Assembly: GCA_041591915.1 (NCBI GenBank)
Contig: JBFHRB010000157.1
Location: 1 to 8,082 of the forward strand
From: JBFHRB01 sp041591915
GTDB taxonomy: Bacteria; Actinomycetota; Nitriliruptoria; Nitriliruptorales; Nitriliruptoraceae
Reading direction: 5' to 3'
DNA: 8,082 nt
A program made the position numbers and the translations under genes. The notes beneath the pieces were generated by a model, which was not told the DNA's origin, searched no databases, and was given only the letters and a program-made list of their open reading frames with translations. Of this stretch, positions 1 to 5,718 are shown one piece after another (the first letter of the stretch is position 1; every line of letters starts with the position of its first letter).

Positions 1-507
1 CTCCGCGTTGCGCTGCAGGCGCGTGCAGTGACCGCCGGTCACGTCGTCCTTGACCTCGATCACCGTGGCCAACGACGCGACGACCTGCTCGGAGGTGTGC
101 AGCCGCCGCTGCAGGTGGCTCCGCGCCACGAGCGAGCGCACGCGGACCTCGAGCTCGACCTCGTCGAAGGGCTTGGTCAGGAACTCGTCGGCGCCCGCTC
201 GGAGGCCCCGTAGCCGGTGCTCGTGGGCGTCGAGTGCGGTGACCATGACGACCGGGACGAGTGCGGTCGAGGCATCGGAGCGGAGCCGCTCACAGACCTC
301 GAAGCCGCTCATGCCCGGCATCATGACGTCGAGGAGGACGACGTCCGGGGCGTCGCGCCGGACCTCGGCCAGCGCGGCGGCGCCGTCGGCCGCCGTGCGG
401 ACCTCGAACCCGAGGGGGGCGAGGAGGCCCTCGACCACGGCGAGGTTTATCGGCTCGTCGTCCACGACGAGGACCGATCCGGCCGTGTGGGTGGATGCGG
501 TGTTCAT
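1..507 (-). CDS. Receiver / HD-GYP response regulator, probable c-di-GMP phosphodiesterase (3' part missing)
   Basis: The first 169 residues are present; the rest lies beyond the left edge. Residues about 11-130 form a CheY-like receiver: acidic pair D16-D17 in VLVVDDEP, phospho-acceptor D60 in LLDVMMPG, switch residue T90 and K112 in LTKPF. After a helical linker, residues from about 145 read like the start of an HD-GYP domain, with E151, D154, T157, G159-H160 and R163 in the usual E-x-[RK]-D-x-x-T-x-G-H order. The RpfG-type family pairs a receiver with HD-GYP and hydrolyses c-di-GMP in the cytoplasm. The HD and GYP catalytic motifs themselves are outside the window, so activity cannot be judged. 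The ATG start is supported by a GGAG at 514-517 (minus strand), six bases upstream. It lies 71 bases downstream of the hybrid kinase gene on the same strand and is probably co-transcribed, which makes the kinase a likely phosphodonor (inference). Confidence 0.88.
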   Translation of the reverse strand, partial: MNTASTHTAGSVLVVDDEPINLAVVEGLLAPLGFEVRTAADGAAALAEVRRDAPDVVLLDVMMPGMSGFEVCERLRSDASTALVPVVMVTALDAHEHRLRGLRAGADEFLTKPFDEVELEVRVRSLVARSHLQRRLHTSEQVVASLATVIEVKDDVTGGHCTRLQRNAE

Positions 508-535
508 GAGGGTCTCCGTGGGTTCCAGGCAGTGC

Positions 536-559
536 GGTGGCCCGCCACCGGGCGTGGCG
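536..559 (-). other. Two mutually exclusive GC hairpins in the kinase / HD-GYP gap
   Basis: The 71-base gap between the kinase stop and the HD-GYP start holds two perfect short inverted repeats that share bases. One is CGCCAC/GTGGCG (543-548 with 554-559, five-base loop). The other is GGTGG/CCACC (536-540 with 545-549, four-base loop). They cannot form together. No T-run follows on the minus strand, so this is not a standard intrinsic terminator. It could modulate read-through, mRNA stability or translation of the downstream gene, or be chance in GC-rich DNA. Confidence 0.35.
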
Positions 560-578
560 ATGCGTCGATGGGGGTCGG

Positions 579-2981
579 TCAGGCGATGGGGGTGGAGGCG
601 AGCGCGCGGATCCGCGCGACGACATCGTCGGGCTCGACGGGCTTGCTGAGGTAGCCGTCGCACCCTGCGTCCAGGCAACGCTGCTCGTCGCCCGGCATCG
701 CCAGGGCCGTGAGCGCGATGACCGGGATGTGCCTGAGGTCCGGGCGCGCCTTGATGTCGGCCGTGACCTGGAGCCCGTTGCGACCCGGGAGCTGGATGTC
801 CATCAGGATCACGTCGGGCCTGACGCGTTCCACGGCCGCGAGGACGGCCGGGCCCTCGGCCACGTGCTCGACGCGGAAGCCGGCCATGTCGAGGTACTCC
901 TGCATCACGATGCGGTTGATCTCGTTGTCCTCGGCGAGCAGCACGGTCAGGGCCCGAGCCGCCGACGCGGTCGCGTCAGCGGGTGCGGCCGGGGCCATCG
1001 CGGAGCCGTGGGGTGCCGCGGGAGCGGTGTCCTCGGCGAGCTCGGGCCGCGGGAGCACGAGCGTGAACCGCGAGCCGGATCCGACGATCGAGCTGACCTC
1101 GACCTGGCCGCCGTGCAGCTGGGCCAGGCGTTGGGACAGGGCGAGGCCCAGGCCCGTGCCCTCGTAGGCGCGGTCGAGCGTCGAGTCGACCTGCTGGAAG
1201 GCGCGGAACAGCAGGCGCTGCTTCTCGGCGGGTATGCCGATCCCGGTGTCCCAGACCGTGAAGCGGACGTCCGCCTCGGTCGTGGAGACCTCCACGCCGA
1301 TCGCGCCCTGGGGCGTGAACTTCACGGCGTTCGAGAGCAGGTTGACCAGGATCTGCTTCACGCGGCGCGGGTCGGCGACCAGCTCGGGGAGCTCGGGCTG
1401 GACGGCGACGTCGATGCGCAGGCCCTTGCTCCTGGCGAGCTCACGGACGAGGTCGACGGCTTCGGTCGCGACGCGCGCGGCGTCGGTGGGCGCGAGCTCG
1501 AGCTCCTCCTGGCGCGACTCCATCTTGGCGAGGTCGAGCACGTCGTTGATCAGGGAGAGCAGGTGCTTGCCCGACGCGTGGATCTGGCCGACGTACTCGG
1601 ACTGCTTGTCGTTGAGTTCCCCGAAGGTCCGCTTCCCGAGGATGGAGGACAGCCCGATGATGCCGTTGAGCGGGGTGCGCAACTCGTGGCTCATGCCGGC
1701 GAGGAACTCGTCCTTGAGGCGGCCGGCGCGGGCCATCGCCTCGTTCTCGGCGCGGATCGCCTCGACCTCGACTCGGTCGGTGACGTCCTGCGCGATCGCG
1801 ATGGCGCCGCCACCCCGTCGGGGCGAGACGTCCGCGAGGAAGCGGCGTTCTCCGGCGTCGCCTTGCTGGACGAAGTCCGAGGTCCCGACCTCGAGCCCGT
1901 CGAGGGCCGGCAGGATCAGCTCGCGGAGGCCGGCCAGCTCGTCCACGTCCCGGACGGGCGTGCCGATGAGGCGACTCGCGTCCAGCCCGGCGAAGGCGAC
2001 CGCTCCCCGGTTGGCGGACGTGATGACGCCCGCGCGGTCGACCTCGACGATCACCGCGTCGATGCCGTCCACGAGGTTCTCGAGGTTGTGCGACAGCCGG
2101 CGGAAGTCGTCACGGGCCTGCACGACGCGTCCGATCAGGACCGCGATGGTGAGGGCGACGATGAGTCCCGCGATCGCGACGAAGGTCGTCTCGGGCCAGA
2201 CCTGCGCTGCCCAACCGCCGGCCGGGAGGATCCCGAGCTGCCAGGACCCGGTCGGCAGCTTCACGTCGAAGGTGATGGGGTCGCCGGCGAAGACGGCCTC
2301 GTCGCCGAAGAAGGTCGGCCCGTCGGCCCCCGTCGCGTTGGCGCCGCGGACGGCGACCTCGACGTCGTCGGGGAGTGCATCCAGGCCGGCGTCGGCGAGG
2401 AGGGGCTCCCAGTCGGCGAGCACGGTGGCGAGGCCCCAGAACTCCCGGTCCTCACCCGTGAACACGGGGACCCGGGCGATGATCGCGGTGCCGCCCTGGA
2501 TGAGGTCGAGCGGCCCGGCGACCATGGTCGTGCCTGCCTCGATCGTGTCCAGCACGGCCTGGCGGCGGTCGGCGTCGCCGAGGAGGTCGTGGCCGATGGC
2601 GGCCTCGTTGCCCTCGAGCGGGTAGACGTAGGTCACGACGGCATCGGGCGCGAGCTGCACGCTTCGCAGGGGCACCGCCGAGCGCTCGGCAACGCGTCGC
2701 GCGAAGTCCTGGAAGGCGTCGGGGTCGAGCTCACCGTCCTCGATGGCGCCGGTCGCGTACCCGAGGACCTCCTGCGTCGCGAACACACGGCGGTCGACGG
2801 CACGGGACAGCTCGGCGCTGACCCGGGCGCCCTCGGTCGTGACGGTCGACCGGACAGCGTCGAGGTGGCGCGCCTGGCTGCCCTGGATCGTGAAGACGGT
2901 CCCGGCCGCGAGCACGCCGAAGGCGACCGTGGCGGAGGCGATCGAGCGGCGGTGGTGTCGGAGGGTCGTGATGATGCTCAT
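579..2981 (-). CDS. CHASE-PAS hybrid sensor histidine kinase with C-terminal receiver
   Basis: An 800-residue membrane-bound hybrid kinase. Membrane segments are at about 14-33 and 266-287, enclosing an extracytoplasmic region (about 37-265). Its YVYPLEGNEAAIG stretch (118-130) is typical of CHASE ligand-binding domains. A PAS-like domain follows (about 297-400). The HisKA H-box SHELRTP has phospho-acceptor H432. The HATPase has an N-box (NLLSNAVKF, 547-555), G1 box DTGIGIP (578-584) and G2 box GTGLGLA (608-614). An Ala/Pro-rich linker (about 648-676) leads to a receiver with E684-D685, phospho-acceptor D728 (LMDIQLP), T758 and K780. The chosen ATG overlaps the stop of the upstream HTH-receiver gene as ATGA and has GAGAGGA seven bases upstream. 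The frame stays open to 3641, but that stretch lies under the real upstream gene and is not homologous to kinases. The ligand is unknown. No HPt domain is visible in the protein or the window, so phosphotransfer onward is either direct or uses a protein encoded elsewhere. Confidence 0.95.
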   Translation of the reverse strand: MSIITTLRHHRRSIASATVAFGVLAAGTVFTIQGSQARHLDAVRSTVTTEGARVSAELSRAVDRRVFATQEVLGYATGAIEDGELDPDAFQDFARRVAERSAVPLRSVQLAPDAVVTYVYPLEGNEAAIGHDLLGDADRRQAVLDTIEAGTTMVAGPLDLIQGGTAIIARVPVFTGEDREFWGLATVLADWEPLLADAGLDALPDDVEVAVRGANATGADGPTFFGDEAVFAGDPITFDVKLPTGSWQLGILPAGGWAAQVWPETTFVAIAGLIVALTIAVLIGRVVQARDDFRRLSHNLENLVDGIDAVIVEVDRAGVITSANRGAVAFAGLDASRLIGTPVRDVDELAGLRELILPALDGLEVGTSDFVQQGDAGERRFLADVSPRRGGGAIAIAQDVTDRVEVEAIRAENEAMARAGRLKDEFLAGMSHELRTPLNGIIGLSSILGKRTFGELNDKQSEYVGQIHASGKHLLSLINDVLDLAKMESRQEELELAPTDAARVATEAVDLVRELARSKGLRIDVAVQPELPELVADPRRVKQILVNLLSNAVKFTPQGAIGVEVSTTEADVRFTVWDTGIGIPAEKQRLLFRAFQQVDSTLDRAYEGTGLGLALSQRLAQLHGGQVEVSSIVGSGSRFTLVLPRPELAEDTAPAAPHGSAMAPAAPADATASAARALTVLLAEDNEINRIVMQEYLDMAGFRVEHVAEGPAVLAAVERVRPDVILMDIQLPGRNGLQVTADIKARPDLRHIPVIALTALAMPGDEQRCLDAGCDGYLSKPVEPDDVVARIRALASTPIA

Positions 2982-3553
2982 GCGGAGGTCCTCTCGGACG
3001 CAGTCGTGATGAGGCTCCGGACGATCTCGGCGTCCAGGGGCTTGGCGAGGACCGCGATCGCGGGCGACGCCTCGGCCCGTGCGAGCACGTCCGGCTCGCG
3101 CGAGGAGGTCATGAAGACGATCTCGGTCGGGAGGTCGTCCATCTGCGAGACCCGGTCGGCGACGTCGAAGCCGTCGAGCCCGGGCATCATGATGTCGAGG
3201 AAGAGCAGGTGTGGGCGGTGCTCGCCGCAGCGGATGAGGCCGTCGACGCCGTTGCCTGCGGTCATCGTGTCGGCCTTGAGCCCGGCGGAGGCGACGTAGC
3301 CCTCCACGATCGTGCGTGAGACCGGGTCGTCGTCGATGACCAGGACACGCAGCGTCTCGGCGACCTCGACCTCGAGGTCGCCGGCCAGCTCCTCGAGCAT
3401 CAGGCGCTTCGCGCGTCGCGGCTCGGCGCGGCCGCGCTCCCAGGCATTGACGGTGGTGAACGACACCCCGAGGGTCCGTGCGAACTCCTCCTGGGTCTCG
3501 CCCGTCCGTGCACGGATCGCCGCGACCAGGTCTGCGGTCGAGATGCGTGGCAT
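2978..3553 (-). CDS. XRE-type helix-turn-helix protein with C-terminal receiver domain
   Basis: A 191-residue cytoplasmic regulator. Residues about 6-56 look like a Cro/C1 (XRE) helix-turn-helix: TQEEFARTLGVS (20-31) then TTVNAWERGRAEP (33-45), the latter containing the recognition helix. Residues about 68-185 are a complete receiver: D74-D75-D76 in VIDDDP, phospho-acceptor D120 in LFLDIMMPG, T149 and K171 in LAKPL. DNA-binding response regulators normally carry the receiver first and the DNA-binding domain last; here the order is reversed, and the DNA-binding family is XRE rather than OmpR, NarL or LytTR. The ATG at 3553 has GAGAGGA nine bases upstream (3563-3569, minus strand). The stop overlaps the hybrid kinase start by four bases, which suggests translational coupling and a cognate pair. 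As first gene of the leftward block beside a repeat-rich divergent promoter region, it probably regulates its own promoter and perhaps the rightward operon (inference). Confidence 0.92.
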   Translation of the reverse strand: MPRISTADLVAAIRARTGETQEEFARTLGVSFTTVNAWERGRAEPRRAKRLMLEELAGDLEVEVAETLRVLVIDDDPVSRTIVEGYVASAGLKADTMTAGNGVDGLIRCGEHRPHLLFLDIMMPGLDGFDVADRVSQMDDLPTEIVFMTSSREPDVLARAEASPAIAVLAKPLDAEIVRSLITTASERTSA

Positions 3554-3580
3554 GGACTTCGTTCCTCTCGTCTACCGCGT

Positions 3581-3606
3581 GGTTCGCGGCCGGCTCACTC
3601 GGGTAT
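3581..3606 (+). promoter_or_regulatory. Candidate SigB-like promoter facing the STAS operon
   Basis: GGTT at 3581-3584, a 16-base spacer and GGGTAT at 3601-3606 match the GNNT-N14-16-GGGTAY pattern described for Streptomyces SigB-type sigma factors (established knowledge). It points toward the STAS/SpoIIE/HATPase genes, the kind of module that commonly controls such sigma factors. The transcript would have a leader of about 140 bases crossing the AACTT repeats. A single sequence match in a GC-rich genome is weak evidence, and no sigma gene is in the window. Confidence 0.33.
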
Positions 3607-3621
3607 CGGCAGCAACTTCGT

Positions 3622-3649
3622 AGAACTTTATGGCGTTGCACGAAGTTCT
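3622..3649. promoter_or_regulatory. Probable operator: perfect 7-base inverted repeat over the leftward promoter
   Basis: AGAACTT (3622-3628) and AAGTTCT (3643-3649) are perfect inverted arms separated by 14 bases, so the AACTT cores are about two helical turns apart. The left arm overlaps the -10 and the right arm abuts the -35 of the leftward promoter. A dimer bound here would be expected to block RNA polymerase. The best candidate ligand is the XRE-receiver protein encoded by the first gene of that transcript, giving autorepression (inference). Confidence 0.55.
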
Positions 3650-3654
3650 GTCAA
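3625..3654 (-). promoter_or_regulatory. Leftward housekeeping-type promoter
   Basis: On the minus strand TTGACA (3654-3649) is a perfect -35. It is followed 18 bases later by TAAAGT (3630-3625), a 4/6 match to TATAAT. Transcription would start near 3617, leaving a leader of about 65 bases before the HTH-receiver ATG. The promoter is embedded in the AACTT inverted repeats, so it is probably regulated. Confidence 0.6.
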
Positions 3655-3692
3655 GACCCACGGGCAACTTTTCTGCATAAAACTCTATTGCG

Positions 3693-3701
3693 TACTATAA
3701 A
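3693..3701 (+). promoter_or_regulatory. Possible rightward -10 element
   Basis: TACTATAAA contains two overlapping -10-like hexamers (TACTAT and TATAAA) about 55 bases upstream of the STAS start. No convincing -35 lies at the right distance; TTCTGC at 3671-3676 is poor. The element overlaps the outermost AACTT repeat (3697-3705), so if active it could be bound by the same regulator, and perhaps activator-dependent. Confidence 0.28.
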
Positions 3702-3747
3702 GTTCACGCGGGTTGGTGCCGAGAACACTCCTGCACCCCACCCCGTC

Positions 3748-3764
3748 AGAGGAGCATGAACGTG
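3748..3764 (+). promoter_or_regulatory. Ribosome binding site that leaves the STAS start open
   Basis: AGAGGAG (3748-3754) is the only strong Shine-Dalgarno here. It is one base from the ATG at 3756, too close for normal use, but seven bases from an in-frame GTG at 3762. Initiation may therefore occur at the GTG, giving a protein two residues shorter. The ATG is kept as the formal start because it is the more common codon. Confidence 0.5.
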
Positions 3765-4085
3765 CAGATCCACACCGCGAACCGCGCGAACGCGACGGTT
3801 GTCCAGCCCGCCGGCCGGTTCGACGCACACACGGCCGACGAGGTCCGCGCCGCCATCCAGGGCGCCCACCACGAACGGGTCATCGTCGACCTCGGTGCCA
3901 CCGGGTTCATCGACTCGACCGGCCTCGCCGTCCTCGTCGGCGCGTACCGCGAGCTCGGCGAGGCGTTCGCACTCACGAGCCCGTCCCCGGCCGTGCGGAT
4001 CATCCTCGAGCTGACCGGCCTCGACGCGACGCTGCCCGTCCACGCGGACATCGCGGCCGCGCTCGCCCCGCAGGTGGCCGCGTGA
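3756..4085 (+). CDS. STAS-domain anti-anti-sigma factor (SpoIIAA/RsbV type)
   Basis: A single-domain STAS protein of 109 residues, the usual size for SpoIIAA/RsbV proteins. The diagnostic stretch VDLGATGFIDSTGLAVLV (44-61) carries S54, aligned with the serine phosphorylated by SpoIIAB/RsbW kinases, preceded by D53 and followed by T55. In this family the unphosphorylated protein binds the kinase/anti-sigma factor and frees its sigma partner; phosphorylation reverses this, and a PP2C phosphatase restores it. Both the phosphatase and the kinase-like partner are encoded immediately downstream. It is the first gene of the rightward chain. Its TGA overlaps the GTG of the phosphatase gene by four bases, suggesting matched synthesis. 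The exact start is uncertain by two codons. The target could also be a non-sigma partner, since some STAS switches control exopolysaccharide or biofilm outputs. Confidence 0.93.
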   Translation: MNVQIHTANRANATVVQPAGRFDAHTADEVRAAIQGAHHERVIVDLGATGFIDSTGLAVLVGAYRELGEAFALTSPSPAVRIILELTGLDATLPVHADIAAALAPQVAA

Positions 4086-5317
4086 ACACCACGGTCGACC
4101 CGCTGCTGACCAGCGCGCTGAGCGAGCTCGACGACACGCGCCGGCGGTTGCTGGCGCTGTGCGACCTGACGGCCGCGCCCGCCCCGACGCTCGCCGTCGA
4201 CGTCGCGCTCGAGCGCAGCGTGCGCGACCTGGCCCGGCTGCTGCGCTGCGAAGCGGCCTACGCGCTCGTCGACGTCGACGGCACCACCACGGTGGCCGGA
4301 CATCCACGCGTGGTCGACCTGACCTCCGCGTTGGTGTTCGCCGCACGCTCCGGTCGGCCTGTCACCGTCGCGGACGGCAGCGCCCTGGGCGTCGGCGACG
4401 GGCCCGCGTTGGCACTGCCACTCATGGCCGAGGGCATCGAGGGCGTGATCGCGCTGGTCGGGCCGATCGCCGGCGCCTTCGACCCGTCGGATCACTGGCT
4501 CGCGCTGACCGGCGTCGGCCATCTCCTGACGATGCTCGAGACGATCCGCCTGCACCACCGCACGATCGAATCGACGCGCGTTCAGGCCGAGCTCGAGCTG
4601 GCCGCCACCGTCCAGGAGCGGCTCCGCCCCGCGTCCTCCCCTCGCCTGGCCGGCTTCGACGTCGCCACGGGCTCGACCGCTGCCAGGACCGTCGGCGGTG
4701 ACCTGCTCGACCACGTGAGCCGCCCCGACCACCTGTACCTGACCGTCGGCGACGTGTCCGGCAAGGGACTCGCGGCGGCGCTGCTCATGGCGGTCGTGCA
4801 GCTCGCCGCACGGCGCTGGATCACCGACCTGCCCGACGCCGCCCCGGCCACGGTCGTCGCGGCGACCAACCAGGAGACCTACGACGCGCTGGTCGACGCC
4901 CAGATGTTCACGTCCATGTGCATCGCCAGGCTGGACAGCCGCGACCGCACGATCACGTACGCGAGCGCCGGGCAGTCCCCGATCGTCCACCGGTCGCGGC
5001 ACGGGGACGCCGAGCTGCTGCTGCCCGGGGCAGCCCCGCTCGGGGTGACCTCCTTCTCCGCTGCCCAGGACGAGATCCTGCGGCTCGCCCCGGGCGACAT
5101 CGCGCTCTTCGGGACGGACGGTGCCATCGACCAGCGCAACCGCGAGGGTGAGGCCTTCGGCGTCGAACGCCTGCTCGCCCTGGTCGACACGCACACCGGC
5201 ACCGCCGCCCAGCTGATCACCCGCATCGAGGACGCCGTCCGCCGTTTCGGTGGCGGCGCCCCGATCGACGACGACCTGACCCTCGCCGTCGTCATCGCCA
5301 CGGAGGACGTCGCATGA
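4082..5317 (+). CDS. GAF-SpoIIE (PP2C-type) serine phosphatase, RsbU-like
   Basis: A 411-residue soluble protein. Residues about 30-155 have the pattern of a GAF sensory domain. A helical linker (about 160-182, containing LELAATVQERLRP) has the form typical just before SpoIIE/RsbU phosphatase domains. The PP2C domain (about 190-406) retains its acidic metal ligands: D207 in VGGDLLD, D224 in VGDVSGKG, D346 in GTDGAID and D397-D398 in IDDDLT. Its expected role is to dephosphorylate the STAS protein encoded just upstream and so favour release of the switch's target. The GAF domain may sense a small ligand or interact with a partner, but nothing in the sequence identifies it. The GTG start overlaps the STAS stop as GTGA. 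The frame remains open back to 3713, but that part lies under the STAS gene and is a shadow. The 3' end overlaps the HATPase start as ATGA. Confidence 0.93.
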   Translation: MNTTVDPLLTSALSELDDTRRRLLALCDLTAAPAPTLAVDVALERSVRDLARLLRCEAAYALVDVDGTTTVAGHPRVVDLTSALVFAARSGRPVTVADGSALGVGDGPALALPLMAEGIEGVIALVGPIAGAFDPSDHWLALTGVGHLLTMLETIRLHHRTIESTRVQAELELAATVQERLRPASSPRLAGFDVATGSTAARTVGGDLLDHVSRPDHLYLTVGDVSGKGLAAALLMAVVQLAARRWITDLPDAAPATVVAATNQETYDALVDAQMFTSMCIARLDSRDRTITYASAGQSPIVHRSRHGDAELLLPGAAPLGVTSFSAAQDEILRLAPGDIALFGTDGAIDQRNREGEAFGVERLLALVDTHTGTAAQLITRIEDAVRRFGGGAPIDDDLTLAVVIATEDVA

Positions 5318-5718
5318 CCCAGACACTCGACCTGACCATCCCGCCGGCCCTCGCCGAGCTGTCGACCCTGCGCGCGGCGATCGCCCGCCTGTTCGATGCC
5401 AGCACGTGGAGCGAGCTCGGCCGCGACGCCCTCGACCTCGAGCTCGCGGTCCACGAGATCCTGACGAACGTGATCCGCCACGCAGCACCGACGGGCAACG
5501 TCTCGGTGTACCTCGCCCACCTCGGCGACCGGGTCGAGGTCGTCGTGGCCGATGACGGCACCCCGCTCGACACGCGTGAGCTGCCGACGGTCTCCCCCGG
5601 CGAGCTGCGAGAGGGCGGCTACGGCCTCCACCTCGCGCGCCGCCTCGTCGACCGCATCAGCTACGTCCGCACCGCCGACGGCAATCGCTGGCGGCTCAGC
5701 AAGGAGCTTTCGGCGTGA
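5314..5718 (+). CDS. RsbW/SpoIIAB-like HATPase: anti-sigma factor / serine kinase
   Basis: A 134-residue protein consisting of one GHKL ATP-binding fold of the HATPase_c_2 type. The N-box is ELAVHEILTNVIRHA (43-57, with E47 and the Mg-binding N52). The G1 region is VADDG (78-82, D80/D81), and the lid and G2 region is GGYGLHLARRLVD (101-113). Proteins of this length and make-up phosphorylate STAS proteins and sequester a sigma factor. Together with the upstream STAS and PP2C genes it completes a partner-switching trio, but no sigma gene is adjacent, so the target is encoded elsewhere or is not a sigma factor. The ATG overlaps the phosphatase stop (ATGA) and has GGAGG (5302-5306) seven bases upstream. 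Its own stop overlaps the GTG of the flippase gene, tying the regulatory module to the membrane genes. Confidence 0.92.
   Translation: MTQTLDLTIPPALAELSTLRAAIARLFDASTWSELGRDALDLELAVHEILTNVIRHAAPTGNVSVYLAHLGDRVEVVVADDGTPLDTRELPTVSPGELREGGYGLHLARRLVDRISYVRTADGNRWRLSKELSA

Larger units (their letters stand above)
3555..3705. repeat. Cluster of AACTT-type 9-mers in the divergent control region
   Basis: Short related words approximating [GA]AACTT[TC][AG]T occur in both orientations. Clear copies are AACTTCGT (3614-3621), GAACTTTAT (3623-3631), ACGAAGTT (3640-3647, reverse) and ATAAAGTTC (3697-3705, reverse). Weaker copies are GACTTCGT (3555-3562), AACTTTT (3666-3672) and AAACTCTAT (3680-3688). 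GAACTTTAT and ATAAAGTTC are exact reverse complements over nine bases; AACTTCGT and ACGAAGTT are exact over eight. The segment is much richer in A and T than its surroundings. Likely binding half-sites for the HTH-receiver protein encoded next to it (inference). Confidence 0.6.

Noticed and set aside
508..578. An intrinsic terminator after the kinase gene.
   Set aside because: Hairpins exist, but no T-run follows on the minus strand, and the next gene has the same orientation.
537..3299. A 920-codon plus-strand open frame antisense to the kinase and HTH-receiver genes.
   Set aside because: Its protein is rich in Arg, Asp, Gly and Glu with no domain pattern, as expected for a shadow of GC-rich coding DNA. 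The opposite strand carries clear kinase and receiver motifs with ribosome binding sites.
2982..3641. Upstream extension of the hybrid kinase frame by 220 codons.
   Set aside because: The extra sequence is Arg/Pro-rich, lies under the HTH-receiver gene and lacks domains. The ATG at 2981 has a good ribosome binding site and an ATGA overlap.
3554..3755. The AT-rich intergenic segment considered as a phage attachment site or mobile-element remnant.
   Set aside because: There is no integrase, tRNA end or target duplication. Promoter elements and inverted repeats between divergent genes explain the composition.
3713..4081. Upstream extension of the phosphatase frame.
   Set aside because: It overlaps the whole STAS gene in another frame and shows Arg/Pro-rich shadow composition. 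The GTG at 4082 fits the overlap pattern of the operon.
3746..5488. A 580-codon minus-strand open frame opposite the STAS and phosphatase genes.
   Set aside because: Low-complexity Gly/Arg/Asp/Val composition without motifs. The plus strand encodes intact STAS and PP2C domains.
3756..5718. A sigma factor gene belonging to the partner-switching trio.
   Set aside because: None of the frames shows sigma region 2 or 4 features; the next gene is a membrane transporter.
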